A stretch of 50,724 nt of DNA from a virus. The translations under genes were made by a program, and so were the position numbers. Below are positions 4,955 to 12,800 of the stretch, piece after piece; position 1 is the stretch's first letter; every line of letters starts with the position of its first letter. The stretch lies in the IMG/VR virus record IMGVR_UViG_3300027782_000123, positions 1 to 50,724 of that record. One strand, 5' to 3'. The notes under the pieces are model-generated. The model saw only the letters and a list, made by a program, of their open reading frames with translations. It was not told the origin of the DNA and did no database searches.

Positions 4955-5107
4955 ATGAGATTAGATTTTGATGATTATGAGAGAGATTTATTGATTGATA
5001 CAATTCAGCATCGGTTAGATACTGATAAGATTTTAGTTATCAATGATAGTTTGAGAGAGGAGATTGAAGATTTGCTTCGAAAGGTGGAGGAGGATGAATA
5101 CGTATAA
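4955..5107 (+). CDS. Small acidic hypothetical protein (50 aa)
   Basis: Starts MRLDFDDYERDLLIDTIQHRLD and ends LLRKVEEDEYV. It looks fully helical and charged, like a short dimerising or adaptor protein. GAGAG lies a few bases before the ATG and a promoter lies at 4905. Its end overlaps the start of the next gene by 14 bases in another frame. No function is assigned. Confidence 0.55.
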   Translation: MRLDFDDYERDLLIDTIQHRLDTDKILVINDSLREEIEDLLRKVEEDEYV

Positions 5108-5264
5108 TATTTCAGTCAATGGGAATGAGATATTAAGTCAAGTACCGCAGAGTGATTTACAGAATAATCTGAAAACTATCAGAGGACTTGTATGGACATC
5201 TGGGGGTAATGATGGGGATATTCAGGTAGAACTAAATAAGGATGAAACCATTTGCAATGAATGA
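5094..5264 (+). CDS. Conserved small cyanophage protein (56 aa)
   Basis: The start is ATG 5094 (MNTYNISVNGNEILSQV), preceded by a strong AAGGTGGAGGAGG. An upstream in-frame TTG (5064) is less likely. The pattern of a short beta-hairpin with NGNE, a helix, then SGGNDGDIQVEL resembles small proteins I recall in cyanophages ending in (S/G)DIQxE. Function unknown. It overlaps the preceding gene, suggesting coupling. Confidence 0.6.
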   Translation: MNTYNISVNGNEILSQVPQSDLQNNLKTIRGLVWTSGGNDGDIQVELNKDETICNE

Positions 5265-5280
5265 TTTGCTGTGGTAAAAT
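5252..5280 (+). promoter_or_regulatory. Promoter for the glycosyltransferase gene
   Basis: TTGCAA (5252-5257), 17-base spacer, TAAAAT (5275-5280) with TG at the extended -10 position. The following leader is almost pure A/T with no Shine-Dalgarno sequence. Confidence 0.5.
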
Positions 5281-5307
5281 AATGTAGTATCGAAAAAATT
5301 ATTTTTT

Positions 5308-6057
5308 ATGGCTAAAGGATTTACAGTAAAAGCAAAATCTCCAACAGGACCTGTAGAAGGAGAGTTTAACTTAGAAGCAGCAAAGGAGATGATTCGAGGG
5401 AAGTCAATTGTATTTTGTCTTCCAGGAAGAGGAGTATCTTACATTTATTTGAAGAACTTCGTACAACTTTGTTTTGATTTGGTACAAAGTGGTGCGAGTA
5501 TTCAGATTAGTCAAGATTATTCGAGTATGGTAAACTTTGCACGATGCAAATGTCTTGGAGCAAATGTACTCAGAGGACCCAAGCAGATTCCTTGGGATGG
5601 CAAGTTACAGTATGATTATCAACTCTGGATTGATAGTGATATTGTATTTGATACTGAGAAGTTCTATCGTCTTGTTGCAATGGATAAGGATATTGCTGCT
5701 GGATGGTATTGCACTGAGGATGGTCACACCACATCTGTTGCACATTGGTTAGAGGAAGATGATTTCCGTAAGTCTGGTGGTGTAATGAATCATGAGACTT
5801 TGGACTCTATTAGTAAGCGTCGTAAACCTTTTACGGTAGATTATACAGGATTTGGTTGGGTATTGATTAAGAAGGGAGTATTTGAGAATCTTGAGTATCC
5901 ATGGTTTGCACCGAAGATGCAAGTCTTTGAATCTGGAGAGGTTCAAGATATGTGTGGAGAGGATGTAAGTTTCTGTTTGGATGCAAAAGAGCAAGGATAT
6001 GAGATTTGGTGTGATCCTTTGATTCGTGTTGGACACGAGAAGACAAGGATTATCTGA
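5308..6057 (+). CDS. GT-A fold glycosyltransferase (Anp1-like)
   Basis: This 249-aa protein has the layout of an Anp1/GT2-like glycosyltransferase. Residues about 32-70 form a Rossmann-like first half (IVFCLPGRGVSY). A DxD-type metal and nucleotide-sugar motif sits at 109-111 (LWIDSDIVF). A CGEDVSFC acceptor-side motif (about 217-224) and a late GHEK follow. Such genes are frequent in T4-like cyanophages, where they may modify phage DNA, virion glycans or host surface sugars; the acceptor cannot be told from sequence. It has its own promoter (5252) and its own terminator (6068-6087). Confidence 0.8.
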   Translation: MAKGFTVKAKSPTGPVEGEFNLEAAKEMIRGKSIVFCLPGRGVSYIYLKNFVQLCFDLVQSGASIQISQDYSSMVNFARCKCLGANVLRGPKQIPWDGKLQYDYQLWIDSDIVFDTEKFYRLVAMDKDIAAGWYCTEDGHTTSVAHWLEEDDFRKSGGVMNHETLDSISKRRKPFTVDYTGFGWVLIKKGVFENLEYPWFAPKMQVFESGEVQDMCGEDVSFCLDAKEQGYEIWCDPLIRVGHEKTRII

Positions 6058-6067
6058 TAAGTGTTTG

Positions 6068-6090
6068 GAAGGTCTTTCTTGACCTTCTTT
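6068..6090 (+). terminator. Terminator after the glycosyltransferase
   Basis: GAAGGTC (6068-6074) and GACCTTC (6081-6087) make a 7-bp stem with a six-base pyrimidine loop, followed by three T. The -35 of the next promoter (TTGACC, 6079-6084) is built into the loop and right arm. Confidence 0.55.
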
Positions 6091-6108
6091 AATACGTTAT
6101 GATATAAT
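6079..6108 (+). promoter_or_regulatory. Sigma70 promoter inside a terminator nest
   Basis: TTGACC (6079-6084), 18-base spacer, perfect TATAAT (6103-6108). The predicted start (6113-6117) lies at the end of the left arm of the hairpin at 6107-6144. Confidence 0.65.
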
Positions 6109-6148
6109 GCTCCTATGAGGTTTTGATAAGTCTTGTAGGAGCATTTTT
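6107..6148 (+). terminator. Hairpin with U tract downstream of the promoter
   Basis: ATGCTCCTA (6107-6115) pairs perfectly with TAGGAGCAT (6136-6144), giving 9 bp followed by a T run to 6148. RNAs coming from upstream can form it. RNAs starting at the 6103 promoter lose most of the left arm and should read through. Confidence 0.6.
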
Positions 6149-6209
6149 AATGGCCTGAGAGATCTTATAAAAACCCCTTATAAAAACCGTTAGATGGAGA
6201 ATTAAAAAA

Positions 6210-6347
6210 ATGGCACAAAAGAGTCGGAAGGATATGCAGATTGCGAGTGTTCCAAAAAATACTCGTCAAGGTGAGGGAAGAAACACTAAATATAGTGCTA
6301 CGAGTCGTAATTCAGCACGTAAGAAATATAGAGGGCAAGGACGGTAA
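6210..6347 (+). CDS. Small basic conserved cyanophage protein (45 aa)
   Basis: Starts MAQKSRKDMQIASVPKNTRQ and ends RKKYRGQGR. It has about 14 Lys/Arg in 45 residues and no hydrophobic core, so it is probably disordered and binds nucleic acid. I recall near-identical short proteins next to the following gene in other cyanophages. GGAG lies 10 bases before the ATG. It ends immediately before ATG 6348, so the pair forms one operon. Confidence 0.65.
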   Translation: MAQKSRKDMQIASVPKNTRQGEGRNTKYSATSRNSARKKYRGQGR

Positions 6348-6842
6348 ATGAAAAAAATTCTCTTTATATCTGAGGATAAAGAAAAATCTTTAATTCAGGA
6401 AATGTCCTATAAGATTAAAATGGCAAATTTAGATATTCATCCATCTAATACTTGTTTTCTGATGGTGTCTCCCGACTATTCTGCAATTGCAACACAACAT
6501 CTCTCTCATTCATTATCAATGGATGGGGAGATTTTTCATATTGAGGCAGTCAATGTGCCATTTCCAGACGAAGATGTAAGCATTTATAAAGATGAATTTA
6601 CTCAAAACTTTATGAAATGGCAAACAAAATGGGATAATTTTGTTTTAATTGAAGCAGGAGTTATTCGTGGGAGTAATTATTCTTGGATTATGCAGATAAT
6701 GAATACAAATGCTCATACAATAGCATTATGCGAGAACGTTCATAGTGCTTTTAAGAGTGATTTTGTTAGTTTATACTATGATGATACTCAAGAAGACCTT
6801 CATTTTTGGTGGGAGCAACCAAATAACCATTGGAAATCTTAA
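6348..6842 (+). CDS. Conserved cyanophage protein of unknown function (164 aa)
   Basis: Begins MKKILFISEDKEKSLIQEM, with no base between it and the preceding stop. It has alternating beta strands and helices; the segment DNFVLIEAGVIRGSNYSWI (about residues 97-115) looks like the phosphate-binding loop of phosphoribosyltransferase-type folds, but the diagnostic acidic pair is absent. I recall it as a conserved hypothetical in T4-like cyanophages. Function not assigned. Its stop codon abuts the late-promoter-like motif that precedes speD. Confidence 0.7.
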   Translation: MKKILFISEDKEKSLIQEMSYKIKMANLDIHPSNTCFLMVSPDYSAIATQHLSHSLSMDGEIFHIEAVNVPFPDEDVSIYKDEFTQNFMKWQTKWDNFVLIEAGVIRGSNYSWIMQIMNTNAHTIALCENVHSAFKSDFVSLYYDDTQEDLHFWWEQPNNHWKS

Positions 6843-6849
6843 ATAAATA
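6843..6849 (+). promoter_or_regulatory. Late promoter motif (ATAAATA) before speD
   Basis: ATAAATA, the core of T4-type late promoters, lies 22 bases before the speD start and abuts the preceding TAA stop. Confidence 0.55.
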
Positions 6850-6871
6850 AAATTTCGTGGAAATATAAGAA

Positions 6872-7213
6872 TTGAAACAGTTTTCGATGGGCAATCACCT
6901 TCTTTTGGAGGTTTATAACGTAGAACACAACCTTCTAAACGATGGTATTGCCCTTCAGGGAGTCATGGAACGTGGCATTCAACGTGCTGGAATGACAATT
7001 TTAAATATTTTTCAGCACTGTTTTCATCCTCAAGGTCTTACAATTGTGATTGCACTCTCAGAAAGTCATGTTTCTTGTCATACTTGGCCTGAGGAAGGTT
7101 GTATTGCAATAGATGTTTATACTTGTGGTGAAGGAAATCCAAAATTAGTAGCATTAGAACTGTTAAAGTATTTTAATTCAGAGAATTACAAACTTCGTCA
7201 GTTAGATCGTTAA
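6872..7213 (+). CDS. speD: S-adenosylmethionine decarboxylase proenzyme
   Basis: This 113-aa protein matches the short prokaryotic SpeD family over its length. The self-cleavage site is E64-S65 in LSESHVSCHTWPEEG, where Ser65 would become the pyruvoyl group. His70 and Cys85 (VYTCGEG) fill the other catalytic positions; all three are offset by two from the Thermotoga enzyme numbering. The product would decarboxylate SAM to supply aminopropyl groups for spermidine. speD is a known auxiliary metabolic gene of cyanophages. The start is TTG 6872, chosen because MKQ plus GNHLLLE aligns with the family N-terminus; ATG 6887 is the alternative. Confidence 0.9.
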   Translation: MKQFSMGNHLLLEVYNVEHNLLNDGIALQGVMERGIQRAGMTILNIFQHCFHPQGLTIVIALSESHVSCHTWPEEGCIAIDVYTCGEGNPKLVALELLKYFNSENYKLRQLDR

Positions 7214-7270
7214 ATAGTTTAAGGAGATAGAAACCTCCTTAAAAGTTCTGTTTTTAAATATAAAAACAGA
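7210..7270 (+). terminator. Two-hairpin leader/terminator between speD and the next gene
   Basis: TTTAAGGAG (7218-7226) pairs with CTCCTTAAA (7235-7243). A second perfect 10-bp stem, TCTGTTTTTA (7247-7256) / TAAAAACAGA (7261-7270), has an AATA loop. The ribosome site AGAGGA (7268-7273) of the next gene begins in its right arm. TTAAATA at 7210-7216 may be a weak late promoter. The pair may terminate speD transcripts or modulate translation of the next gene. Confidence 0.5.
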
Positions 7271-7279
7271 GGATCCAAA

Positions 7280-7519
7280 ATGGCATTTTATCAAATTGAT
7301 CAAGATAAGAATTATATGAGAGAGATGTGGGGAACATCAAAACTCATTACAGATACTGATAAAGAAAAACCAAAAAGAGTTATTCAGGAGATTATGCACG
7401 ATTTTGCACCAAAGCACGATCTAAAGAAACAAACTGAATTGCACGAAAGAATTAGAAATGATGAAGATTATGATGATTGGGACTATGGAACTGAACCAAC
7501 ATACGGAAAAATAATCTAA
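7280..7519 (+). CDS. Conserved small cyanophage protein (79 aa)
   Basis: A 79-aa charged protein starting MAFYQIDQDKNYMREMWGTS. The C-terminus is very acidic with repeated Asp-Tyr/Trp (NDEDYDDWDYGTEPTYG). It has AGAGGA seven bases before the ATG. I recall similar proteins just before gp25 in cyanophages; the role is unknown. No membrane segment or metal motif is visible. Confidence 0.65.
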   Translation: MAFYQIDQDKNYMREMWGTSKLITDTDKEKPKRVIQEIMHDFAPKHDLKKQTELHERIRNDEDYDDWDYGTEPTYGKII

Positions 7520-7557
7520 AAAGTATTATAGATATATTAATCATGCTCATTGTTTAA

Positions 7558-7956
7558 ATGCTTAGTATTTCTAGAAGTTTTAAGGACATTAGTTTGTCTT
7601 TTTCTAGACATCCAGTGACGAATGATGTTCTTGTATTAAAAAATGAGGATGCGATTAAAAAATCTGTTATTAACTTAGTTAGAACTCGTATTGGTGAGAG
7701 GTTCTTCAATAATTTATTGGGAACCTCTGTTGATAATTCTTTATTTGAACTTAATGGACCAGAAGTTTCAACAATACTTGATGAAGAAATTAAAACAGTA
7801 TTAAGTAACTTTGAACCAAGAATTGTGGTGAGAGATGTGATTGTTGAATCGATTGAAGATTCGAATGAGTTAAATATAAAAATTTCTTATGATATTGTTG
7901 GACTTCCAGTTCCTATTCAAAATATAGAGTTTCTTTTACAACCAACTAGAATATAA
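7558..7956 (+). CDS. 25: Baseplate wedge subunit gp25
   Basis: This 132-aa protein has the same length as T4 gp25. It carries the family's signature NFEPRIVV (EPR at 86-88) after a helix-rich N-terminal half (RTRIGERFFNNLLG). gp25 sits at the wedge core of the contractile baseplate and, with gp6, anchors the sheath. The order gp25-gp6-gp7 is the usual wedge order. It overlaps gp6 by TAATG, so the two are translationally coupled. Confidence 0.93.
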   Translation: MLSISRSFKDISLSFSRHPVTNDVLVLKNEDAIKKSVINLVRTRIGERFFNNLLGTSVDNSLFELNGPEVSTILDEEIKTVLSNFEPRIVVRDVIVESIEDSNELNIKISYDIVGLPVPIQNIEFLLQPTRI

Positions 7957-9836
7957 TGTCCTTCAATAATTTCACAAATCTAGATTTTAATGATTTACGT
8001 ACTCAGATAAAGGACTATCTGAGGACAAATAGTAATTTCACAGATTTTGATTTTGAAGGATCTAATTTTTCAAGTTTAATTGATGTATTAGCATACAACT
8101 CTTATATTACTGCCTTCAATACAAACATGGCAGTAAATGAATCCTTTATTGATAGTGCAACTCTTCGAGAAAATGTAGTCTCCCTTGCACGTAATATTGG
8201 ATATGTTCCCAGATCTAAAAGAGCATCAAGGGCAAAGGTTAGTTTTACGGTCAATACAGCAGGTTTAAATTCAAAAACAGTTACCTTAAAGGCAGGAATC
8301 GTTGCTTTGGGTGCTGTTGAAAATGGCAACTATATCTTTTCTATCCCAGAAGATATTACAGTAGTTGTTGATAATAATAAATTTGCAAGTTTTACTGGAA
8401 TTGATATTTACGAAGGTTCATATTTAACAAAGTTATATACTGTAGATAAATCACAATTAAATCAAAGATTTACAATTCCAAATACTGGTGTAGATTCTTC
8501 TACAATTCGTGTAAAAGTCACTGGTGTTATTACAGAAAAATACCAATCATATAAAAATATTTTTCAAGTAAATAAAAATTCAAGACTTTTCCTAACACAA
8601 GAAATAGATGATGAGAAATATGAGATTTTATTTGGTGATGATATTATAGGAAAAAGACCAATCAGTGGAAGTACTATTTTTATTAGTTATATTATTACAA
8701 ATGGAAAAGAAGCAAATAACGCAGCAAACTTTACTTTTTCTGGAGTTTTAACTGATAATAATAGTAACACACTTACAAACAATATTTCTTTATTAACTAC
8801 CACTCAACCATCCGAAAATGGTGATGATATTGAATCAATTGATTCTATCAAGTATCTTGGACCTAGAGTGTATGCTTCACAATACCGTGCAGTAACCGCA
8901 AATGATTATAAAGGATTAATACCATACATTTTTCCAAATGTGGATACTGTAACGGCATACGGTGGGGATGAGTTGGATCCACCAGAGTATGGTAAAGTTT
9001 ATATTTCAATCAAACCAAGAAATGGCAAATATCTTTCACAAATTACAAAAGATAGTATTAAAAAAGATTTAAAACAATATTCAATTGCTGGAATTAAACC
9101 AGAGATTATTGATTTAAAATATATGTATATTGAAATGGATACAGCAGTTTATTATGATAAAAGTACTACAATAGATCCAGACAATTTAAATCTAAGAGTT
9201 GTAAAAAATTTAGAATCATATAGCAAATCAACCGAGTTGAATAGTTTTGGTGGTAGATTTAAATACAGTAAAGTTTCTTCTTTGATTGATAATACAAGTA
9301 CATCTATTACTTCCAACATTACCAAAATTAAGATTAGAAGAGATTTGCAACCAGAATATAATAAATTAGCAACATATGAAATATGTTTTGGAAATGAATT
9401 TCATATTAAAAAATTAAATTCTGATGGTAGAGGATATAATATCAAATCAACTGGATTTACAGTAAAAGATACTAGTGGAACTTTGTATATGAGTGATGTT
9501 CCAAAAACTGATGAAACTGGAATTATATTTTTCTTCAAATTGGTTGATGGTTCTCCTGTGATTGTAAATAATAATGCTGGAACTGTAGATTATATGAGAG
9601 GTGAGATTAAACTAACTACAATAATATTTACATCATCTACAAGCACTGCTGGGATTGAAATAGAAGCAACACCAGAATCAAATGATGTCCTTGCATTAAA
9701 AGATATATACTTGGAACTAGATACTACCAATCTTAAGGTAAGTGTGTTGGAGGATGTAATTACATCTGGTGAAAATACTTCAGCAACACAATATGCGGTC
9801 ACATCAAGTTACGTAAACGGAAATTATACAAGATAA
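7956..9836 (+). CDS. 6: Baseplate wedge subunit gp6
   Basis: This 626-aa protein is close to T4 gp6 (660 aa). The N-terminal block SNFSSLIDVLAYNSYITAF, continuing with NTNMAVNESFIDSATLREN (about residues 35-72), is the hallmark of gp6/baseplate J proteins. A middle region with YASQYRAVTANDYKGLI (about 307-323) fits the J-type domain. gp6 dimerises between wedges to form the inner baseplate ring. It starts within the gp25 stop (TAATG) and ends one base before the next gene. Confidence 0.93.
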   Translation: MSFNNFTNLDFNDLRTQIKDYLRTNSNFTDFDFEGSNFSSLIDVLAYNSYITAFNTNMAVNESFIDSATLRENVVSLARNIGYVPRSKRASRAKVSFTVNTAGLNSKTVTLKAGIVALGAVENGNYIFSIPEDITVVVDNNKFASFTGIDIYEGSYLTKLYTVDKSQLNQRFTIPNTGVDSSTIRVKVTGVITEKYQSYKNIFQVNKNSRLFLTQEIDDEKYEILFGDDIIGKRPISGSTIFISYIITNGKEANNAANFTFSGVLTDNNSNTLTNNISLLTTTQPSENGDDIESIDSIKYLGPRVYASQYRAVTANDYKGLIPYIFPNVDTVTAYGGDELDPPEYGKVYISIKPRNGKYLSQITKDSIKKDLKQYSIAGIKPEIIDLKYMYIEMDTAVYYDKSTTIDPDNLNLRVVKNLESYSKSTELNSFGGRFKYSKVSSLIDNTSTSITSNITKIKIRRDLQPEYNKLATYEICFGNEFHIKKLNSDGRGYNIKSTGFTVKDTSGTLYMSDVPKTDETGIIFFFKLVDGSPVIVNNNAGTVDYMRGEIKLTTIIFTSSTSTAGIEIEATPESNDVLALKDIYLELDTTNLKVSVLEDVITSGENTSATQYAVTSSYVNGNYTR

Positions 9837-9837
9837 G

Positions 9838-12800
9838 ATGTCGGAAATCAAAAGAGTAAAAATTCAATCTATTGTTGAATCACAAATTCCAGAGTTTTTG
9901 AATGATGATTCACCACTTTTTAAAGAATTTTTAGAACAGTATTATATTTCTCAGGAACATCAAACTGGTGTTGTGGATTTGGCAGTGAATCTACAACAAT
10001 ATAAGAGTATTGATAATTTTAATAATGAAACATTTTACAGCAAAGTTGGAGTTTGTACAATTTCTTCTGATATTACATCCTTTGATGATATCATTCCTGT
10101 CAATCATACAAATGGATTTCCACAAAAATATGGTTTATTAAAAATTGATAATGAAATTATTACATATACTGGTATTACTACAAATAGTTTTACTGGATGT
10201 ATTCGTGGATTTAGTGGAATGGACCAAAATCAAAATAATGAATCTTTTGTATTTTCATCCACCGATTCATCATCTCATAGTGTTGCAGGATCAGTAACAA
10301 ATTTAAATTTATTATTTTTTGACCAAATATTTAAAAAGTTTAAAACTCAATTTTTACCTGGATTTGAGGATAGGCAATTTGTAAAAGGATTAAATTTAAA
10401 AAACATTTTATCCAGAGCAAAAGATTTTTACACCACAAAAGGAACTGATACATCGTATAAAATTCTATTCAGCATTCTTTTCGGTAAAGATATTCAAGTC
10501 ATTAAACCACAAGATTATCTTTTGAGGCCATCAGATAATAATTATTTGGTGACTAAAAATATTTTAGTTGAACAGATAGTTAGAGATAAAACATATAAAG
10601 TTAGTGATTACGATTTAAGAAAACAATTAAAAGGAAAAACTATATTTGAAATTTTAAAAAATGGCAAAACTGCTAGTGCATCAATCTATAATGTAGAATA
10701 TAGGCCAGTAGATGATTTATTTTTAACAAATACTGTTGGCATCTACACTGGTCAATCTGAATATATTGGTAAAAATTTGTATGAAATTTCTTTAGATTCC
10801 ACTTCTTTTATATTTAATTTTGAATCCACCAAAAAAACAAATATTTCAGAATCTGTTACTAGTGGTTCTACTTCCATTATAGTAGATTCCACAGTTGGAT
10901 TTAAAAAAAGTGGTTCTTTGCTTGCAAATACATCAAATTTAGCAAATCCAATAATTTTAACTTATACGGATAAAACTTTAACTGAATTTCTTGGAGTTTC
11001 TGGTATTATCGCGGATTTAAATTTTCGCGAAGAACTAGTAGAGGAAAACTTTTTATACTCATATCTAGATGATGGAACTAAAGTTGAATTTAGATTAATT
11101 AACATTATTGATACTATTGATTATTCGCAAACATCTAGTTTAAGAGTTGGAGATAAAATACAACTTTCTGAATTTGGAACTGATTTAAATGATAGAAAGG
11201 AATTTAATTTTTGGAATTACAATATACCAACAACTCATAAAATAAAACCCATTACACCAGAAGATGATGGATATGTTCCTAATAGGATATATTTTTACGA
11301 TACATTGACTTTTATTATCGGAGATAAATTTAACTTATTAAATCCAGATGATAAAAATGATAAAGTTTTAACTGCAACAGTAAACAATTATGGTTCTAAT
11401 GGCAGTGGTTATTTTGTTGATATTAATGAAAAATTAAATATAATATCAAAAACTGAAATTAAAAAAATAATCAGAAAAGCAAATAGCAATAATAACTATT
11501 TTTCATCAATTTCCATTTTACCAACAGGAGTACAAAATACTTATGTTGATTATAATTTTGATAATTTTTATGTTACTTCTTCTGGATTACCAAATGATAG
11601 GATTGATGCAACAAACAGAAAAACAAACGTTACTAAAACCGCAAATCCAGATTTGATTTATGTTGTAGGGAATACTGTAGGTGTTACTAGTGTATTATAT
11701 TGCCCCAAGCATAATTTCTATACTGGAGAAAAAATTTATTATTCTTCTTCTCCCAATTCTGGAATTGAAAGTTCTACTTACTTTTTGACAAAATATGATG
11801 ATGATAATATTAAACTTTCTTATAGTAATACTGATCTATATACCAAAAATTATATTAAGTTTTCAAATGTAGGAAATGCAGATTCTTTTGTAAAATCAAA
11901 TTACCAAGATAAAACATTAGAACACCAAAAAATATTTAAAAAGTTCAATTTAACTAAAAAAGAACAATTTTTTGATGATCCAGAAAAAAGAAAAACAATC
12001 AATAAAAAAATAGGTATTTTGGCGGATGGTGTTGAATTATTTTCAACTACTACTTTTCAGGATAATATTTACTACGGAAAAGTAGACTCTGCAAATGTTA
12101 ATGCGTCAGGACAAGGATATGATGTAATTAATTTTTCAGGACTAACTGTTGAGGATAATTCTGGATCTGGTGCTACAGTAAATGGTTGTATAACAGGAAG
12201 TTTAAATGAAGTTAAAATAATATCTCCTGGTATTGGTTATCAATCAAAACCAAAAATCACTTTAACTGGTGGTAATGGTTCTGGTGCTGTATTAGAATCA
12301 AATTTAGTAAAAACAAGAATTACTTCAAATTTTAAAGCAACTAGTATATACAGTAATAGTATTATTTTTTTACAAGATCATAATTTTGATAATTCGGAAG
12401 AAGTTTTTTATAATAAGAACTCAAATACTTCAATATCTCCTCTTATTGATGGTTCTTTGTATTTTGTTGGAGTAACCAGCACAACACAAATAAAATTATA
12501 TAATACAAAAAATGATTCTATATCTGGAATTAATACTATTTCAATTAGTGGAATTGGATATTCTGGAGTTCATAGTTTTAAAACAGTAAATTCAAAAAAC
12601 ACAATAACAAAAATATATGTAAAAAATGGTGGTTCTGGTTATTCAAATAGGTTTGTAGCAGTTCCATCACTACTATCAGCAGATAATCAGTCGAATGGCA
12701 TTAATACATTTGATGATTATATTTTTGCAAAAAAACATAATTTTAAAAATGAGGACTTAGTATTATATACAACATCAGGTACTGTAATTTCTGGGTTGTC

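Noticed and set aside
4161-4958. Three + strand open frames (4161-4412, 4475-4696, 4761-4958)
   Set aside because: They are translations of the DnaA-box, TTCGTTATAC and CCCACCCCCCATT repeats, with repetitive peptide content, no ribosome sites and no family resemblance.
5064-5093. TTG-initiated longer form of the 56-aa gene
   Set aside because: AAGGTGGAGGAGG directly before ATG 5094 and the conserved MNxYxISVNGNE start favour the shorter form.
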